Origin: Luteitalea pratensis
GTDB lineage: Bacteria; Acidobacteriota; Vicinamibacteria; Vicinamibacterales; Vicinamibacteraceae
Length of the DNA: 64,000 nucleotides
NCBI RefSeq assembly: GCF_001618865.1
Contig: NZ_CP015136.1
Coordinates: 1,027,001-1,091,000, forward strand
Reading direction: 5' to 3'
Shown here one piece after another: positions 25,296-34,788 of this stretch. Every line of letters begins with the position of its first letter. Position 1 is the stretch's first letter. The notes below the pieces were generated by a model. That model was not told the DNA's origin. It searched no databases and saw only the letters and a list, made by a program, of their open reading frames with translations. The translations under genes and the position numbers were made by a program.

Positions 25296-27497
25296 ATGCA
25301 TCTCGTCCGGCGTTTGCCAAGCCTGAGGCTTGCTGCGTGGCTGCCGCTGCTCCTCGTTTCAATTTCATACGTCGTCTCCGCGCAAGACGCGGCGCCGAAG
25401 GCGCCTGTTCGCGAAGTCACCGACACGTATTTCAATACAAAGGTCGTGGATCCGTATCGCTGGATGGAGGACCTGAAGGGACCGGAGATGGTGACGTGGA
25501 TGAAGGCGCAGAGCGCATACACGCGCCGCTACCTTGATGCGTTGCCAGTTCGTCTCGCACTCCTGAAACGCGTCGACGATTTGAGCAACGCCAATGTGGT
25601 CGTCTCCGGCGCACAGCGCGCCGGCGATAACTATTTCTATTACAAGCTGGCGCCCGGCGAGAATACCCGCAAGCTCTATGTGCGCGCTGGTCTCAGCGGC
25701 GCCGAGCGACTGCTCCTGGACCCTGACAAACTATCCGAGACAGACGTTCACCACTCGATTGATGCATTCAGTCTGTCCCAGGACGGTCAGTACGTCTCCT
25801 ACACGGTATCGGCCGGCGGCTCCGAAATGGGCGAGCTGCACGTGCTCGATGCCAGGACCGGCCGTGAGTTAGGCGAAAGGATCGATCGTGCCCGCTTCGA
25901 TTCCGGCGCATGGCTGCCCGACGGGAAGTCGTTTCTCTACAATCGTTTGCAAAAGCTACCGCCAGGCGCACCGGCGACTGATCTGTACCAGAAAAGCCGC
26001 GTCTACCGTCACGTGCTCGGAACGGATCCCGAGAAGGACGAAGCGATCTTCGGAGCCGATGTCAATCCGCAGATCACGTTCGAGCCGACGTTGCTGCCCT
26101 TTGCGTACCCGGTTCCAGGCTCCGCGCACGTCATTGCCGTGGTCAACTCCGGGGTCTCGCCGAATTCCGCGTTCTACGTCGCGCCCGCTGCCTCGCTGGG
26201 ACTCTCGCCGATACCTTGGCGGAAGATCGCGGACTTCGCCGACGAGGTGAGTAACGTGGACCTGCACGGGGACGATCTATACGTGCTCACGTACAAGCAG
26301 ACGCCGCGCTTCAAGGTCGTCCGCACGAGTCTTTCCCATCCCGACTTGACGAAAGCACAGACGGTCATTCCGGCGAGCGACGCGGTCGTCACAGCGATCG
26401 CGGCCGCGAGCGATGGTCTGTACGTCCAGGCGCTCGATGGTGGGATCGGCCGCTTGTGGCGCGTGGATTACGGCGACGGATCTGCGGAAGCGATCACATT
26501 ACCGTACAAAGGATCGCTGTCCATCGCGAACTACGACCAGCGGATGGCTGGCGTGCTGTTCGTGACGAGTTCCTGGACCAGGTCCCCGACGATCTATGGA
26601 TACGACGCGGCGAAGCGAGCTGTCGTGGACACATTGCTGCAGCCGCCCTCGCCTGTTGATTTCTCCGGCATCGAATCCATCGAGGTCAAAGCCAAGGGCC
26701 AGGATGGCGTCATGATTCCGCTGTCGATTATCTACAAGAAGGATATGAAGCACGACGGCACCAACCCGACCATCCTCGGCGGGTATGGCGCATATGGCAT
26801 CAGCCGCGAACCATCATTCTCGCCTGGCTCGCTCGCGTGGTTGGAGCGTGGCGGCATCGTGGCCGTGGCGCACGTTCGCGGCGGCGGTGAGTACGGCGAG
26901 GAATGGCACATGGCCGGCTACAAGCAGACGAAACCGAACACGTGGAAGGACTTCATCGCTTGCGCCGACTACTTGATCCGTGAAAAGTTCACGAGCCCCA
27001 GGTACCTGGCCGGAGAAGGCGGCAGCGCAGGTGGCATTCTCATCAGCAACACCATTACGGAGCGGCCGGACCTGTTCGGCGGGGCGATCATTCACGTTGG
27101 CGTCAACAACACGCTGCGGGCTGAAACTACGTCGAACGGCGTACCGAATATTCCCGAGTTCGGCACCGTCGCGACCGAGGAAGGATTCAAGGCCCTGCTG
27201 GCCATGGATGGGTATCACAAGGTCAAGAACGGAACGCCGTACCCTGCCGTCCTGTTGACGACTGGCATCAATGATCCACGTGTCGAACCGTGGATGTCGG
27301 CAAAAATGGCGGCGAGGCTGCAGGCCGCGACATCCAGCGAGAAACCGGTTCTGTTGCGGGTCGATTACGACGCCGGTCACGGCGTCGGCTCGACCAAGCA
27401 GCAGCGGAATGAAGAGCGCGCGGACGTGTTTGCATTCCTCCTGCAACAGATTGGCTCCGGCGCTGGCACGAGCAGCAGCGTCGTCAGCATCAAGTGA
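25296..27497 (+). CDS. Secreted prolyl oligopeptidase (S9A)
   Basis: A 733-residue protein with a signal peptide (residues 1-31, ending VVSAQ) followed by the propeller gate (~35-430) and the alpha/beta hydrolase catalytic domain. Family motifs are TYFNTKVVDPYRWMED at the N-terminus, the nucleophile Ser in GEGGSAGGILIS, the Asp in GINDPRVEPW and the His in DAGHGVGSTKQQ. The triad is complete. It should cut short proline-containing peptides in the periplasm. The ATG at 25296 has GGAAGGAG eight bases upstream and directly starts the signal peptide. Longer upstream frames run back into the sheath gene and are rejected. Confidence 0.92.
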   Translation: MHLVRRLPSLRLAAWLPLLLVSISYVVSAQDAAPKAPVREVTDTYFNTKVVDPYRWMEDLKGPEMVTWMKAQSAYTRRYLDALPVRLALLKRVDDLSNANVVVSGAQRAGDNYFYYKLAPGENTRKLYVRAGLSGAERLLLDPDKLSETDVHHSIDAFSLSQDGQYVSYTVSAGGSEMGELHVLDARTGRELGERIDRARFDSGAWLPDGKSFLYNRLQKLPPGAPATDLYQKSRVYRHVLGTDPEKDEAIFGADVNPQITFEPTLLPFAYPVPGSAHVIAVVNSGVSPNSAFYVAPAASLGLSPIPWRKIADFADEVSNVDLHGDDLYVLTYKQTPRFKVVRTSLSHPDLTKAQTVIPASDAVVTAIAAASDGLYVQALDGGIGRLWRVDYGDGSAEAITLPYKGSLSIANYDQRMAGVLFVTSSWTRSPTIYGYDAAKRAVVDTLLQPPSPVDFSGIESIEVKAKGQDGVMIPLSIIYKKDMKHDGTNPTILGGYGAYGISREPSFSPGSLAWLERGGIVAVAHVRGGGEYGEEWHMAGYKQTKPNTWKDFIACADYLIREKFTSPRYLAGEGGSAGGILISNTITERPDLFGGAIIHVGVNNTLRAETTSNGVPNIPEFGTVATEEGFKALLAMDGYHKVKNGTPYPAVLLTTGINDPRVEPWMSAKMAARLQAATSSEKPVLLRVDYDAGHGVGSTKQQRNEERADVFAFLLQQIGSGAGTSSSVVSIK

Positions 27498-27608
27498 CGG
27501 CGCCTCTGACGGAGTGACAAGTAATCGTCGCCGGCGCGTCGGGCAGCTGGGGGCGGGTTCGTCGGGAACGAGTGGTGTCGCGGCCTGCGATTGCTCAGAC
27601 CGGTAACG

Positions 27609-28697
27609 TCACTGCGATGACGGCACGCCGCCGGCCGCTTCGAAGCGCTGCTTGGTCTGTACCAACGACTTCATCAGCCCCGACCGGGCGCGGTGCTGCA
27701 CGATCGGGCGCGCAATCGTGCCGAGAAGGCCGCCCAGCCGGCCGACTCGCGCACGATTCACATAGACCCAGTAGAACGCGGTTTCCTTCGACCCCCGGTC
27801 GGGCATCAGGGCGTTGATACCAAGGGACCCCTCGATGTAGTGGCTCGCGTAGATCTGGATCGTCAGGATCGTCACCCGCCCACTCGTCGGGTCGGTGTGC
27901 ACGCCAACGTGATTGAGACCGACCACCGGTTTGAAGCCAAAGACTTCCTTCGACCAGTAGAAGAAGTCCTCGGTGTGCGGATCGGGATGGGACGGGTACT
28001 GCCGGATGTGCTCCCGGAGACCCGTCGCATGGTCGAGCAAAGAGGGTCTCGCGTCCAGGAGCGATTGCGTCTCGTGCGCCAGGGACACCCCGGGCTCTCG
28101 GTCCTGATAGTGCGCCAGGCCCTTCGTGCCCGTGGCTCGATATCTGACAAGGTGCTCGAACAGAATGGTTCGGTAGAGGCTGGCGGCGTCGCGCGCAGCG
28201 GTCGTCGATCTCCAGTTCACCAGGCTGAAGCGCCGTATGTCGTCCGCACTCAACTGCACGTCGCATGCACCCACGCGACACGTACGCAAGGACTCGACAT
28301 CCTCGGGATCGAGCGTCAGCGTGTCGAGGTCGCGAACGTGGGGCTCTTGGCCGAACTTCTCGATCTGCAAGACGAACTGACTGGTCCGGAATCCTTCCAG
28401 CGTCTTGAACTGGCTGACGAAGCGCGCCATGGCGCTGCCGCGGATCCGGACGCCACCGGCGGTCGTCATCTCGCGCGGCGCGCTCGAAGTCAATGTCTTC
28501 GCGATGGCTCGCCCCTGCACCAGCGCCGACAGATCCGCGTCAGACAGCTGCAATTGCTCTCTGAGCACGGTACGGGGATCGCCCACTTCGATGGGGCGTT
28601 CGCGGACAGTCGCGTGACACACGATCCCCAGCAGTACCGCAACGACGGTACCAGGTGCGGCCCGCGCGACACGACGTAACATCATGGGCATCCTCAC
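27609..28697 (-). CDS. Secreted protein of unknown function
   Basis: This is a 362-residue protein whose family I do not recognise. It starts with a hydrophobic signal-like segment (residues ~5-28, APGTVVAVLLGIVCHATV). Two Cys residues lie in SLRTCRVGACDVQL, and a long region with IYASHYIEGSLGINALMP and FYWVYVNRARVGRLGG sits near the C-terminus. The mixed alpha/beta pattern in the second half could form a lipid- or ligand-binding fold, but nothing decisive is visible. ATG codons at 28697, 28691 and 28685 are all possible. It converges on the prolyl oligopeptidase gene, with about 110 bases between the stops. Confidence 0.65.
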   Translation of the reverse strand: MRMPMMLRRVARAAPGTVVAVLLGIVCHATVRERPIEVGDPRTVLREQLQLSDADLSALVQGRAIAKTLTSSAPREMTTAGGVRIRGSAMARFVSQFKTLEGFRTSQFVLQIEKFGQEPHVRDLDTLTLDPEDVESLRTCRVGACDVQLSADDIRRFSLVNWRSTTAARDAASLYRTILFEHLVRYRATGTKGLAHYQDREPGVSLAHETQSLLDARPSLLDHATGLREHIRQYPSHPDPHTEDFFYWSKEVFGFKPVVGLNHVGVHTDPTSGRVTILTIQIYASHYIEGSLGINALMPDRGSKETAFYWVYVNRARVGRLGGLLGTIARPIVQHRARSGLMKSLVQTKQRFEAAGGVPSSQ

Positions 28698-29117
28698 ACC
28701 TTACGATGGGCAGCGCCGCCAGGCGCATCCGAGCGCGGACGATGCGCGAGCGCTGCGACGAACCGGCGCGCGCCAGACAACCCAGCATGCGCATCGGGAA
28801 CGTGTGAACTCGATTCATGGGCGCGCTGCGACGAACGCGAGCGCCATGACTGCCATCCGCTGGGCGAGGGGCATGGCCACACTATATTCGCGGACGCCAT
28901 CGCCATATTCGCGATGACCATGCGCCGGTCGCATCGCGCCCCACGTCATCCCGAGCACGTCCGGCACGGCGATGGTGAGGGCATCGACCACGATGTTCGG
29001 GAAATCCGGCTTCTCGACGACGAGCCGATGCACGCCTGGACCTCATGGCGCTGCCTCAGGCCACCGGCGCCTGACACGCTAGTGGACATCCGACCGCCGC
29101 GCACGTTCAAATGCCAC
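28698..29117. other. 420-bp region without a convincing gene
   Basis: Upstream regions of two divergent genes meet here. A minus-strand frame of 72 codons (28815-29033) contains a plausible sequence ending MPLAQRMAVMALAFVAARP, but no ribosome binding site or family match was seen. The short repeat ATATTCGCG occurs twice near 28883-28914. Nothing else was recognised. Confidence 0.4.
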
Positions 29118-29429
29118 ATGAAGAAACGCACGGAAGAACGCCTGCCATCGGATCGCACGCCGGCGACGGCCACCGTCGCGGAAGCGATTGGCGCAGAAGC
29201 CATCGGGGCACAGGCGATCGGCGCCCAAGCCGTCAAGGTCCAGGCTATTGGCAGCCTCGCCATCGGAGCGCTCGCCGTCGGAGCCGTGGCGATCGGCGCG
29301 CTCGCCCTGGGCCGCGTGGTCATCGGTCGCCTGACCGTCCGACGCACTCGACTCGGCGTCGTCGAAATCGACGAGCTTCGAGTCGGACGCCTGTACATCG
29401 GCGAACAGACTGAAGAGCACAGTCGATAG
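29118..29429 (+). CDS. Small pentad-repeat (A-I-G-A-x) protein
   Basis: A 103-residue protein. After a charged N-terminus (MKKRTEERLPSDRTPATAT) residues ~20-72 are built from five-residue units of the type AIGAE/AIGAQ/AVKVQ/AIGSL/ALGRV. The last part reads RTRLGVVEIDELRVGRLYIG. The five-residue period with small and aliphatic residues at fixed positions suggests a narrow right-handed beta-helix like pentapeptide-repeat proteins. The strongly hydrophobic middle could instead be membrane-associated. Similar short proteins occur in Acidobacteriota without known function. ATG 29118 is chosen because the repeat region begins soon after. No clear Shine-Dalgarno sequence. Confidence 0.65.
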   Translation: MKKRTEERLPSDRTPATATVAEAIGAEAIGAQAIGAQAVKVQAIGSLAIGALAVGAVAIGALALGRVVIGRLTVRRTRLGVVEIDELRVGRLYIGEQTEEHSR

Positions 29430-29511
29430 CGAGTGTCACAGCCTCCATTCTTCCGGACGTCTCGACGCGGAGCCCGCGCGTCGCATGGAGTCGAGGGTCG
29501 GCCATCCACGA

Positions 29512-29975
29512 CTACGAATGCCGGTGGACCTTCCAGCCCAGATAGACCTCCATTGCCTCGGCGAGGATCCCGGCGCAGTGTGATGCATTCATTGCCGCGT
29601 GGTGCTCGAACCCATGACGGCAGATGAACCGCATCAACTGTTGCAACTGCGGCACGTGGACCACGGCGCGCGTGCCGAAGGTGTTGAGCGGGTCGTCGGT
29701 GAACTCGCCTTCCCCGACGTAGGCGCGGATGCACCCGTCGCGGTCGTCAGTTGATACCCTGCCAAAGGTCACCGGGCCACGCGGCGTGCGGCCCGCCAAC
29801 GCCCCATAAGTGTTCTGTTCGCCCAGCGGTTGAACGCGCGTTTGTCGACGGCTCGCTGGTGCCCACCGAGAACGGCGGGACGGCCGGCACCCAGGAAATC
29901 GCCGAGCGTGTGCAGCGGCAGTTGGAGCGAGGAGGTGACCGAGCGCAGGTACCTCGTGGTTCTGGTGATTGAGCT
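29512..29975 (-). pseudogene. C-terminal remnant of an L-fucose/L-arabinose-type isomerase
   Basis: The last ~105 residues ([40 protein letters not shown], then [20 protein letters not shown]) match the C-terminal domain of L-fucose isomerase-like sugar isomerases, including the His expected near the metal site. Upstream, in a different frame, the DNA reads [19 protein letters not shown] and [15 protein letters not shown], so there is at least one frameshift near 29810. The first two domains (~350 residues) are absent and the fragment ends where the ADOP permease gene stops. It is a decayed 3' end. Confidence 0.75.
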
Positions 29976-29990
29976 GGCGAAACCTTAGAG

Positions 29991-32663
29991 CTAGTCCTGC
30001 CGCAAGGCATCCATCAGGTTGACTCGCGCCGCGCGCCACGCCGGCAGTGCGCACGCGATCAGCCCAAGCAGCACGAAGAGCAGCGCGGCACTGCCAAGCG
30101 TCAGTGGGTCGGTGGGCGGGACCCCGAACAGCAGAGTGTGAAGGAGGCGGCCCATCAGCACGGAGAAGCCGAGCCCCAGCGCCACCCCGAACCCAATGAG
30201 GCGCAGCCCTTCACCGAACACCAGCGACAGGATCTCGGTGCGCTGCGCGCCAATTGCCTTGCGCACCTCCATTTCCTTCAGCCGCGATCCCACCGACAGC
30301 GACAGCACGCCGTAGAGCCCGACGAGCGAGAGCAGCGTTGCGACGACGGCGAACCCGACCAGCAGGTGCATGGCGAAGATGCGCGGCGCGATCGACTCCT
30401 GTCGGAGCTGCGCCATCGCCTTGACCTGCTCGACCGCGGCGGCGGGATCGACCTCTCGAATCGCTCGACGGATGGGGCCGGCCAAGGCCAGCGGATCGCC
30501 GCTGGTCCTGACGATCAGATGCTTGGAGAACGCCCTCTGCTGCCAGAGCGGGAGGTACGCTTCCGGCGTGGCCGGTTCGCTCAGGGCGTCGGTGCGCGCA
30601 TCGGCGACGACGCCGACGATCGTCATTGGCGGGGTGCTCGCGTTGCCGGCGAAGCGAATCGAGCGCCCGAGCACGACGCCGGTGCCGAACTGGCTGGTCG
30701 CGAACGCCTGGTTGACGATGACGACCGGCGGCGCGCCGCGATCGTCGGATTCGCGGAAGGCGCGGCCGTCGGCCAGGCGGATCCCCATCGCCGCGAAGTA
30801 GTCGGGGGTGACGGCGCGCAACGGCACATGCAGCTCCTCGGCGAGGCGATCGGTGCCGGCGTTGCCGACGATCTCCAGCGTTGCCGGCCAACTGTTGCCG
30901 GTCAGGGGCACGCCCCAGGCGAAGGCAGCCTGCCGCACGCCGGGGAGGTGCGACACGCGCTCGAGCGCGTCGGCATGGAAGGTCTTCCAGGCATCATCGC
31001 GCTGCATGGTCGTTACGGCCATCGTGAGCACGTGCTCGGTGTCGTACCCCGGGCGCAATTCGGCGAGGTTCCGCGCGCTGCGGACCAGCAGCGCGGCTCC
31101 CGCGAGCAGGCCGACCGTGAGCACGATCTGAAGTGCGGCCACGCCGCCGATCAGGCGCCGCTCGGCCGGACCCGCGGTGGTGCGGGTACTCGCGACGCCA
31201 TGCGAATGCTCACCGAAGGCGGCGCGGGCGGCCGGCAACAGTCCGGCGATGGCCGCCGCGATCGGGGCGACCACCGCGCAGAATGCGAACACCGGCCAGC
31301 CGATCGCCACTGCATCGGCGCGGGGCAGGGCGTGTTCACCGACCGAGAGGAACAGCGCGACCATCACCACGGCGAAACCGCCGCCGACGACTGCACCGAC
31401 CAGGGCGAGCGCAACGGACTCGGTCAGTGCCTGTCGGAAGAGTCGCTGCCATGTGGCCCCGATCGCCGTCCGCAGCAGGTAATCGCGCTGCCTATGGAGT
31501 CCTCGTGCCAGCAGCAGGCCGGCGACGTTGGCGCACGCGATGAAGAAGACCAGCGCGACCGCGCCGAACAGTGGCACCAGCAGGCGCCGGCCGTCTTCGT
31601 TCAGCACCTCGAGGACTGGACGCGCCGTCGCCGTCAGCCCGTCGAGCGTCGCGTCCTCTGTACGCTGTCGCGCCGCGACCGCGCTGACGTCAGCGTTCAC
31701 CGCGGCGGCCGACATCCCAGGCGCCAGGCGACCCACGACGTTCCACTGGCGCTGAGTCAGCTGCGACTCATCGGCGAGGGCCGGCAGCCAGAAGTCCACG
31801 TGCGCGTCGACGTCGTAGCCCGGTTCGCTGACGTTGGCCGGATCCGGGAGAAAGCGGATGCCCGGAGGCATCACGCCCACTATCGGCAGCGGGGCAGGCA
31901 TCCGGCTGATTTGCAGGGTCCGGCCAATGATGTCCGGGTCGCCGTTGAACGTGCCTTGCCAGAGTTCGTAGCCGATGATGACGGCCGTCGGAGGACCGCT
32001 GCTGGCGGCTTCCGAGGCAAGGAACTCCCGACCGCGCAGCGGCGTCAGCCCGAGGACGCGGAAGTAGTTCGGCGTCACGACCATGCCGCCGAGGGCCGTA
32101 CTGCCTTCGCTCCGGACCAGGAAGTTGAACATCCACCGGTAGAGCGCGGTCTCGACCCTGGGACTGGAGGCACGCCAGGCGAGCCACTGCGTCGTCGTCG
32201 GACGCTGTGGGTACGGCGATCCGTCGAGGCGTGCCGGCGACAGCAACACCAGGCGGTCCGGTTCGGCGTAGGGGGGCGGCGACAACAGCACGCCTTGAAT
32301 CAAGCCGAACATCGCGGCCGCGCCTCCGATACCCAGCCCCAAGGTGAGCACCGCCACCAATGAGAACGCGGGCGCCCGGTAGCCCTGACGGAAGGCGTGG
32401 CCGAGGTCGCGCCAGAGATCGGCCAGCCCGCGTCCGACGGGGATCCGCTCGCGCTGGTCGTGGAGCTTCCTGGTCATCGGGCCAACGCCACCCACCTCGA
32501 CCTGCGCGCGTCGTCGCGCCTCGTCGGGGGCGTGCCCGGCGGCAATGCCCTGATCGGTGCGCTCGTCCACGAAGGCGCGAAGTTCCTGCTCGATATTCGG
32601 GTCCGGATCGGTGCTCCGGAACAGTTGTGCGCAGCGCGCACGTAGTCGCGACATCGGCGGCAT
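29991..32663 (-). CDS. ADOP-family MacB/FtsX-like permease
   Basis: An 890-residue permease of the acidobacterial duplicated orphan permease type. Residues ~20-75 hold the N-terminal acidic helical domain ([20 protein letters not shown]). Two copies of the MacB periplasmic core plus FtsX domain follow, with transmembrane helices near 100-120, 370-390, 420-445, 465-490, 510-530, then 770-795, 820-840 and 855-875. FtsX-type motifs include [19 protein letters not shown] and [18 protein letters not shown]. No ATPase is encoded nearby, as usual for the family. The ATG at 32663 has AGAGGAAA upstream, and only 15 bases separate it from the PadR stop. Confidence 0.92.
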   Translation of the reverse strand: MPPMSRLRARCAQLFRSTDPDPNIEQELRAFVDERTDQGIAAGHAPDEARRRAQVEVGGVGPMTRKLHDQRERIPVGRGLADLWRDLGHAFRQGYRAPAFSLVAVLTLGLGIGGAAAMFGLIQGVLLSPPPYAEPDRLVLLSPARLDGSPYPQRPTTTQWLAWRASSPRVETALYRWMFNFLVRSEGSTALGGMVVTPNYFRVLGLTPLRGREFLASEAASSGPPTAVIIGYELWQGTFNGDPDIIGRTLQISRMPAPLPIVGVMPPGIRFLPDPANVSEPGYDVDAHVDFWLPALADESQLTQRQWNVVGRLAPGMSAAAVNADVSAVAARQRTEDATLDGLTATARPVLEVLNEDGRRLLVPLFGAVALVFFIACANVAGLLLARGLHRQRDYLLRTAIGATWQRLFRQALTESVALALVGAVVGGGFAVVMVALFLSVGEHALPRADAVAIGWPVFAFCAVVAPIAAAIAGLLPAARAAFGEHSHGVASTRTTAGPAERRLIGGVAALQIVLTVGLLAGAALLVRSARNLAELRPGYDTEHVLTMAVTTMQRDDAWKTFHADALERVSHLPGVRQAAFAWGVPLTGNSWPATLEIVGNAGTDRLAEELHVPLRAVTPDYFAAMGIRLADGRAFRESDDRGAPPVVIVNQAFATSQFGTGVVLGRSIRFAGNASTPPMTIVGVVADARTDALSEPATPEAYLPLWQQRAFSKHLIVRTSGDPLALAGPIRRAIREVDPAAAVEQVKAMAQLRQESIAPRIFAMHLLVGFAVVATLLSLVGLYGVLSLSVGSRLKEMEVRKAIGAQRTEILSLVFGEGLRLIGFGVALGLGFSVLMGRLLHTLLFGVPPTDPLTLGSAALLFVLLGLIACALPAWRAARVNLMDALRQD

Positions 32664-32678
32664 GACTCGTTTCCTCTT

Positions 32679-33020
32679 TTAGGCGCTGCGAAGCACCTGC
32701 GCCACCGCCGCCACGACGCGGTCCCAGGTGTGCTCCTGCTCGACCAGTTGCCGGCGTCCGGTCGCGGTCAGGGCATAGGTCCGGACGCGGCGTCCCTCTT
32801 CGGTCGTCGTCCACTGGGCGGTGGTCCATCCCGCGTGTTCGAGGCGGTGGAGTGCTGGGAAGAGCGAGCCAGGCTGCACGTCGAAGGTGCCCTGGGTGAC
32901 CTGCGCAATCCGGTCGGCGATGGCCACGCCGTGCAGCGGGCGCGGCGACAGTGTTCGCAGGATCAGGAGGTCGAGGGTGCCGCGCAGGACATCGGTGCGA
33001 GTGGTGGTCAGCTTGGGCAC
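32679..33020 (-). CDS. PadR-family transcriptional repressor
   Basis: A 113-residue winged-helix regulator. It has the PadR pattern DVLRGTLDLLILRTLSPRPL, then HGVAIADRI, then QPGSLFPALHRLEHAGW with the wing TTTEEGRRVRTYALTATGRR and a C-terminal dimerisation helix. The start is GTG (33018-33020). It is the first gene of a PadR-ADOP operon, a standard acidobacterial pairing in which PadR likely represses itself and the permease. A tandem 17-bp repeat begins 13 bases upstream of the start codon and is the probable operator. Confidence 0.9.
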   Translation of the reverse strand: MPKLTTTRTDVLRGTLDLLILRTLSPRPLHGVAIADRIAQVTQGTFDVQPGSLFPALHRLEHAGWTTAQWTTTEEGRRVRTYALTATGRRQLVEQEHTWDRVVAAVAQVLRSA

Positions 33021-33032
33021 GGGGTTGCCAAG

Positions 33033-33111
33033 TGGTATACGGTTCCGATTGGTATACGGTTCCGATATAGAAATTCAATATCGTGATGCGCGGATACCGG
33101 AACCGTATACC
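33033..33111 (-). promoter_or_regulatory. PadR operator: two tandem 17-bp repeats plus a distal inverted copy
   Basis: TGGTATACGGTTCCGAT occurs twice back to back (33033-33049 and 33050-33066). A 14-base inverted copy (CGGAACCGTATACC) lies at 33098-33111. Between them is an AT-rich segment with an inner inverted repeat, CGATAT (33063-33068) and ATATCG (33078-33083). The block fills the true intergenic region between PadR and the native end of the SRPBCC gene. Repeat spacing of 17 bases and contact with the PadR promoter region suggest cooperative repressor binding. Confidence 0.65.
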
Positions 33112-33133
33112 CTGCCCTCCACGAGCACAGAGG

Positions 33134-33959
33134 TCAGGCGCTCTGGCTCGTCTCCGATGGCATCGGGAAGCGTTCCTGGATCCACGCTTGCCACAGCGGT
33201 GTGACGTGGGCGACGGTTCCGGCCGCCTAGATCGCCGTACAGGTAGAAGCTCACCGCAACCATGCTCTGGCCGCCGGGGAAGCTGAAGGCGCCAAGGGCG
33301 GCTACACCTGGACCCGGCTTGTCGAGCCGCATCAGGGCATCGTAGGGACTCTGGCTGACGTACTCCGCCACGCCGCTCAGCGCCGGGACACCCGCGGGCG
33401 CCGTCCAACGCTGCCCGACGCTCACGCCTTCCACTCCCAATGCCGCGGTCAGCGTTTCCCAGCCCTCCGCTTCGGTTCCCGCGACGGGAGCCACGAACTG
33501 CGCGATCGCGGATCGTTGGCCGCGGAAGTGCGTGAGATAGATCCGCAGGGTGCGGAAGAAGCCGGGCCAGCCGTGCGCGGTGCTTTCAAGCTGGTTGTCC
33601 CAGTCGTCGGTGCTGGCAAAAAGGCTGTGCACCACACGGACGAGGCACACACCCCCCGCGCGCGCTTCGACGATCCACTCGGTTGCGATCGGCGGCGAGC
33701 CACCCCAGCCCTCGCCCTGCGCGGCAAACATCCGCGGCGGATCCCAGGCCGTCACGGCAGAACGGGCCTCCATGCCCGCGCCGAAATTCATCGTGATCGC
33801 GACGGGTTTTCCATCGCGCTCCTCGAATTGCGTCGGCACGAACCAGGACGAAATTCCTGGCCCGGTGGCGATGGCCTGCCAGACTTCCTCCGGCGTGCCG
33901 GGGACCTCGACGTCGACCTGGACTGAACGGCGGCCGGAGGCTTCTTTCTTCACGCTCAT
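33134..33959 (-). pseudogene. SRPBCC (AHSA1-like) protein with C-terminal frameshift
   Basis: The sequence is SRPBCC from VQVDVEVPGTPEEVWQAIAT onward, with FEERDGKPVAITMNFGAGME and the hydrophobic-cavity pattern, ending in YLYGDL. After this the same frame runs on through Arg-rich sequence to 33075. Shifting by one base near 33225 gives AAGTVAHVTPLWQAWIQERF and a short tail ending at TGA (33134-33136), a normal end for the family. One extra base therefore explains the odd tail. Without it the protein would be ~275 residues. The start overlaps the stop of the upstream HTH regulator (ATGA), so both form an operon. It may still be functional with the altered tail. Confidence 0.7.
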
Positions 33960-34624
33960 GATGGCTCCTTGGGATCGGATGTGTTCGGCCCGCCTTCGCG
34001 CCGAAGGCGCTTCGGCGAGGTCTCGCCGGAGTCGGCTTCGCCGACGAAGGCGGGCACAGGGTGCGCCACGACGATGAGGCGATGCGCGCGGCCGCCGGGC
34101 GCGGATTCGTCGTGGTACTTCGCGACCAGTTTCGTGATCGCCTCGGTGAGTTCATTGCTGAACGCCGCCCGGTCAGTCGCCGACCGGAAGCGCACCTCGG
34201 TATCCACTGCCAGGGTCGCCAGGCGTTTGCCCGTGTCTGTCGCACGACGAACAAGGTGGCCCACCTCGCGGACGACCCGTGCGCCGAGGGCAATGAGGTA
34301 GCTCGCGGACAGCCTGTCGATCTCCCGACTCGGGTCCGCCGCGATCGGACCCAGGGCGCCCGGCGAAACGACGTAGGACGCGGCCGTGGCCACGAGCAGC
34401 CGCTCTGTCAGGCCGCCCCACTTGCGTTCCTGGGCCAGCCGCACCAGCCCGTGCGCCTCGAGCGCGTTCAAGTGGTAGGTGACTTTCTGTCGAGCCAGGC
34501 CGACCCGCGCGGCCAACGTCGCTGCCGAGGCGGGCGCGGCCAGTTCCGCGAGGAGTCGACTCCGCATGGGCACCAACGCCACGGTCGCCGCTGCCGGATC
34601 TTCGATGACGTGGACGTCGAGCAC
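33956..34624 (-). CDS. ArsR-like winged-helix regulator
   Basis: A 222-residue regulator starting at GTG 34624. Residues ~15-85 are an ArsR-type winged helix (MRSRLLAELAAPASAATLAA, VGLARQKVTYHLNALEAHGL). The remaining ~135 residues are a helical domain with a stretch on unsaturated pairs such as RSATDRAAFSNELTEAITKL. It lies upstream of, and overlaps, the SRPBCC gene, a pairing common in actinobacteria and acidobacteria. The open frame continues to 34789 but that extension crosses a perfect operator palindrome. The GTG at 34624 is therefore preferred; it lies 7 bases after the predicted -10 box, implying a leaderless mRNA. Confidence 0.8.
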   Translation of the reverse strand: MLDVHVIEDPAAATVALVPMRSRLLAELAAPASAATLAARVGLARQKVTYHLNALEAHGLVRLAQERKWGGLTERLLVATAASYVVSPGALGPIAADPSREIDRLSASYLIALGARVVREVGHLVRRATDTGKRLATLAVDTEVRFRSATDRAAFSNELTEAITKLVAKYHDESAPGGRAHRLIVVAHPVPAFVGEADSGETSPKRLRREGGPNTSDPKEPS

Positions 34625-34631
34625 GAAGGCG

Positions 34632-34664
34632 AGAGTAGCCTTGACAATATTAATTGTCAAGGCT
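34632..34664 (-). promoter_or_regulatory. Palindromic operator and promoter of the HTH/SRPBCC operon
   Basis: A perfect inverted repeat with 12-base arms (AGCCTTGACAAT, 4-base centre ATTA) spans 34637-34664. On the minus strand the right arm supplies TTGACA (34655-34660). After a 17-base spacer the -10 hexamer TACTCT follows (34632-34637). The start codon GTG is 7 bases further on. A winged-helix repressor bound here would block RNA polymerase directly. The mirror arm also places TTGACA on the plus strand, so the site may influence the divergent gene at 34789. Confidence 0.7.
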
Positions 34665-34788
34665 GATTTTGGCCTATTTGCGACGAACTCGATCTTTCTC
34701 GGGCAGACGCGGCTCAGGCACTTGGCACGCTGGTACCCTTTGGCGACGGAGGGCACCGGGCAACGTTGCAACCCTCCACCTAGACCCA

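Noticed and set aside
28815-29033. 72-codon minus-strand gene
   Set aside because: No ribosome binding site, no family and no operon context. Left as an open question in the region entry.
30138-32363. 741-codon plus-strand frame antisense to the ADOP permease
   Set aside because: Gln/Arg/His-rich shadow without any motif, while the minus strand encodes a textbook permease.
33033-33066. Tandem repeat as a possible CRISPR array
   Set aside because: The two 17-bp units are directly adjacent with no spacer, and no cas gene is present. An operator is more likely.
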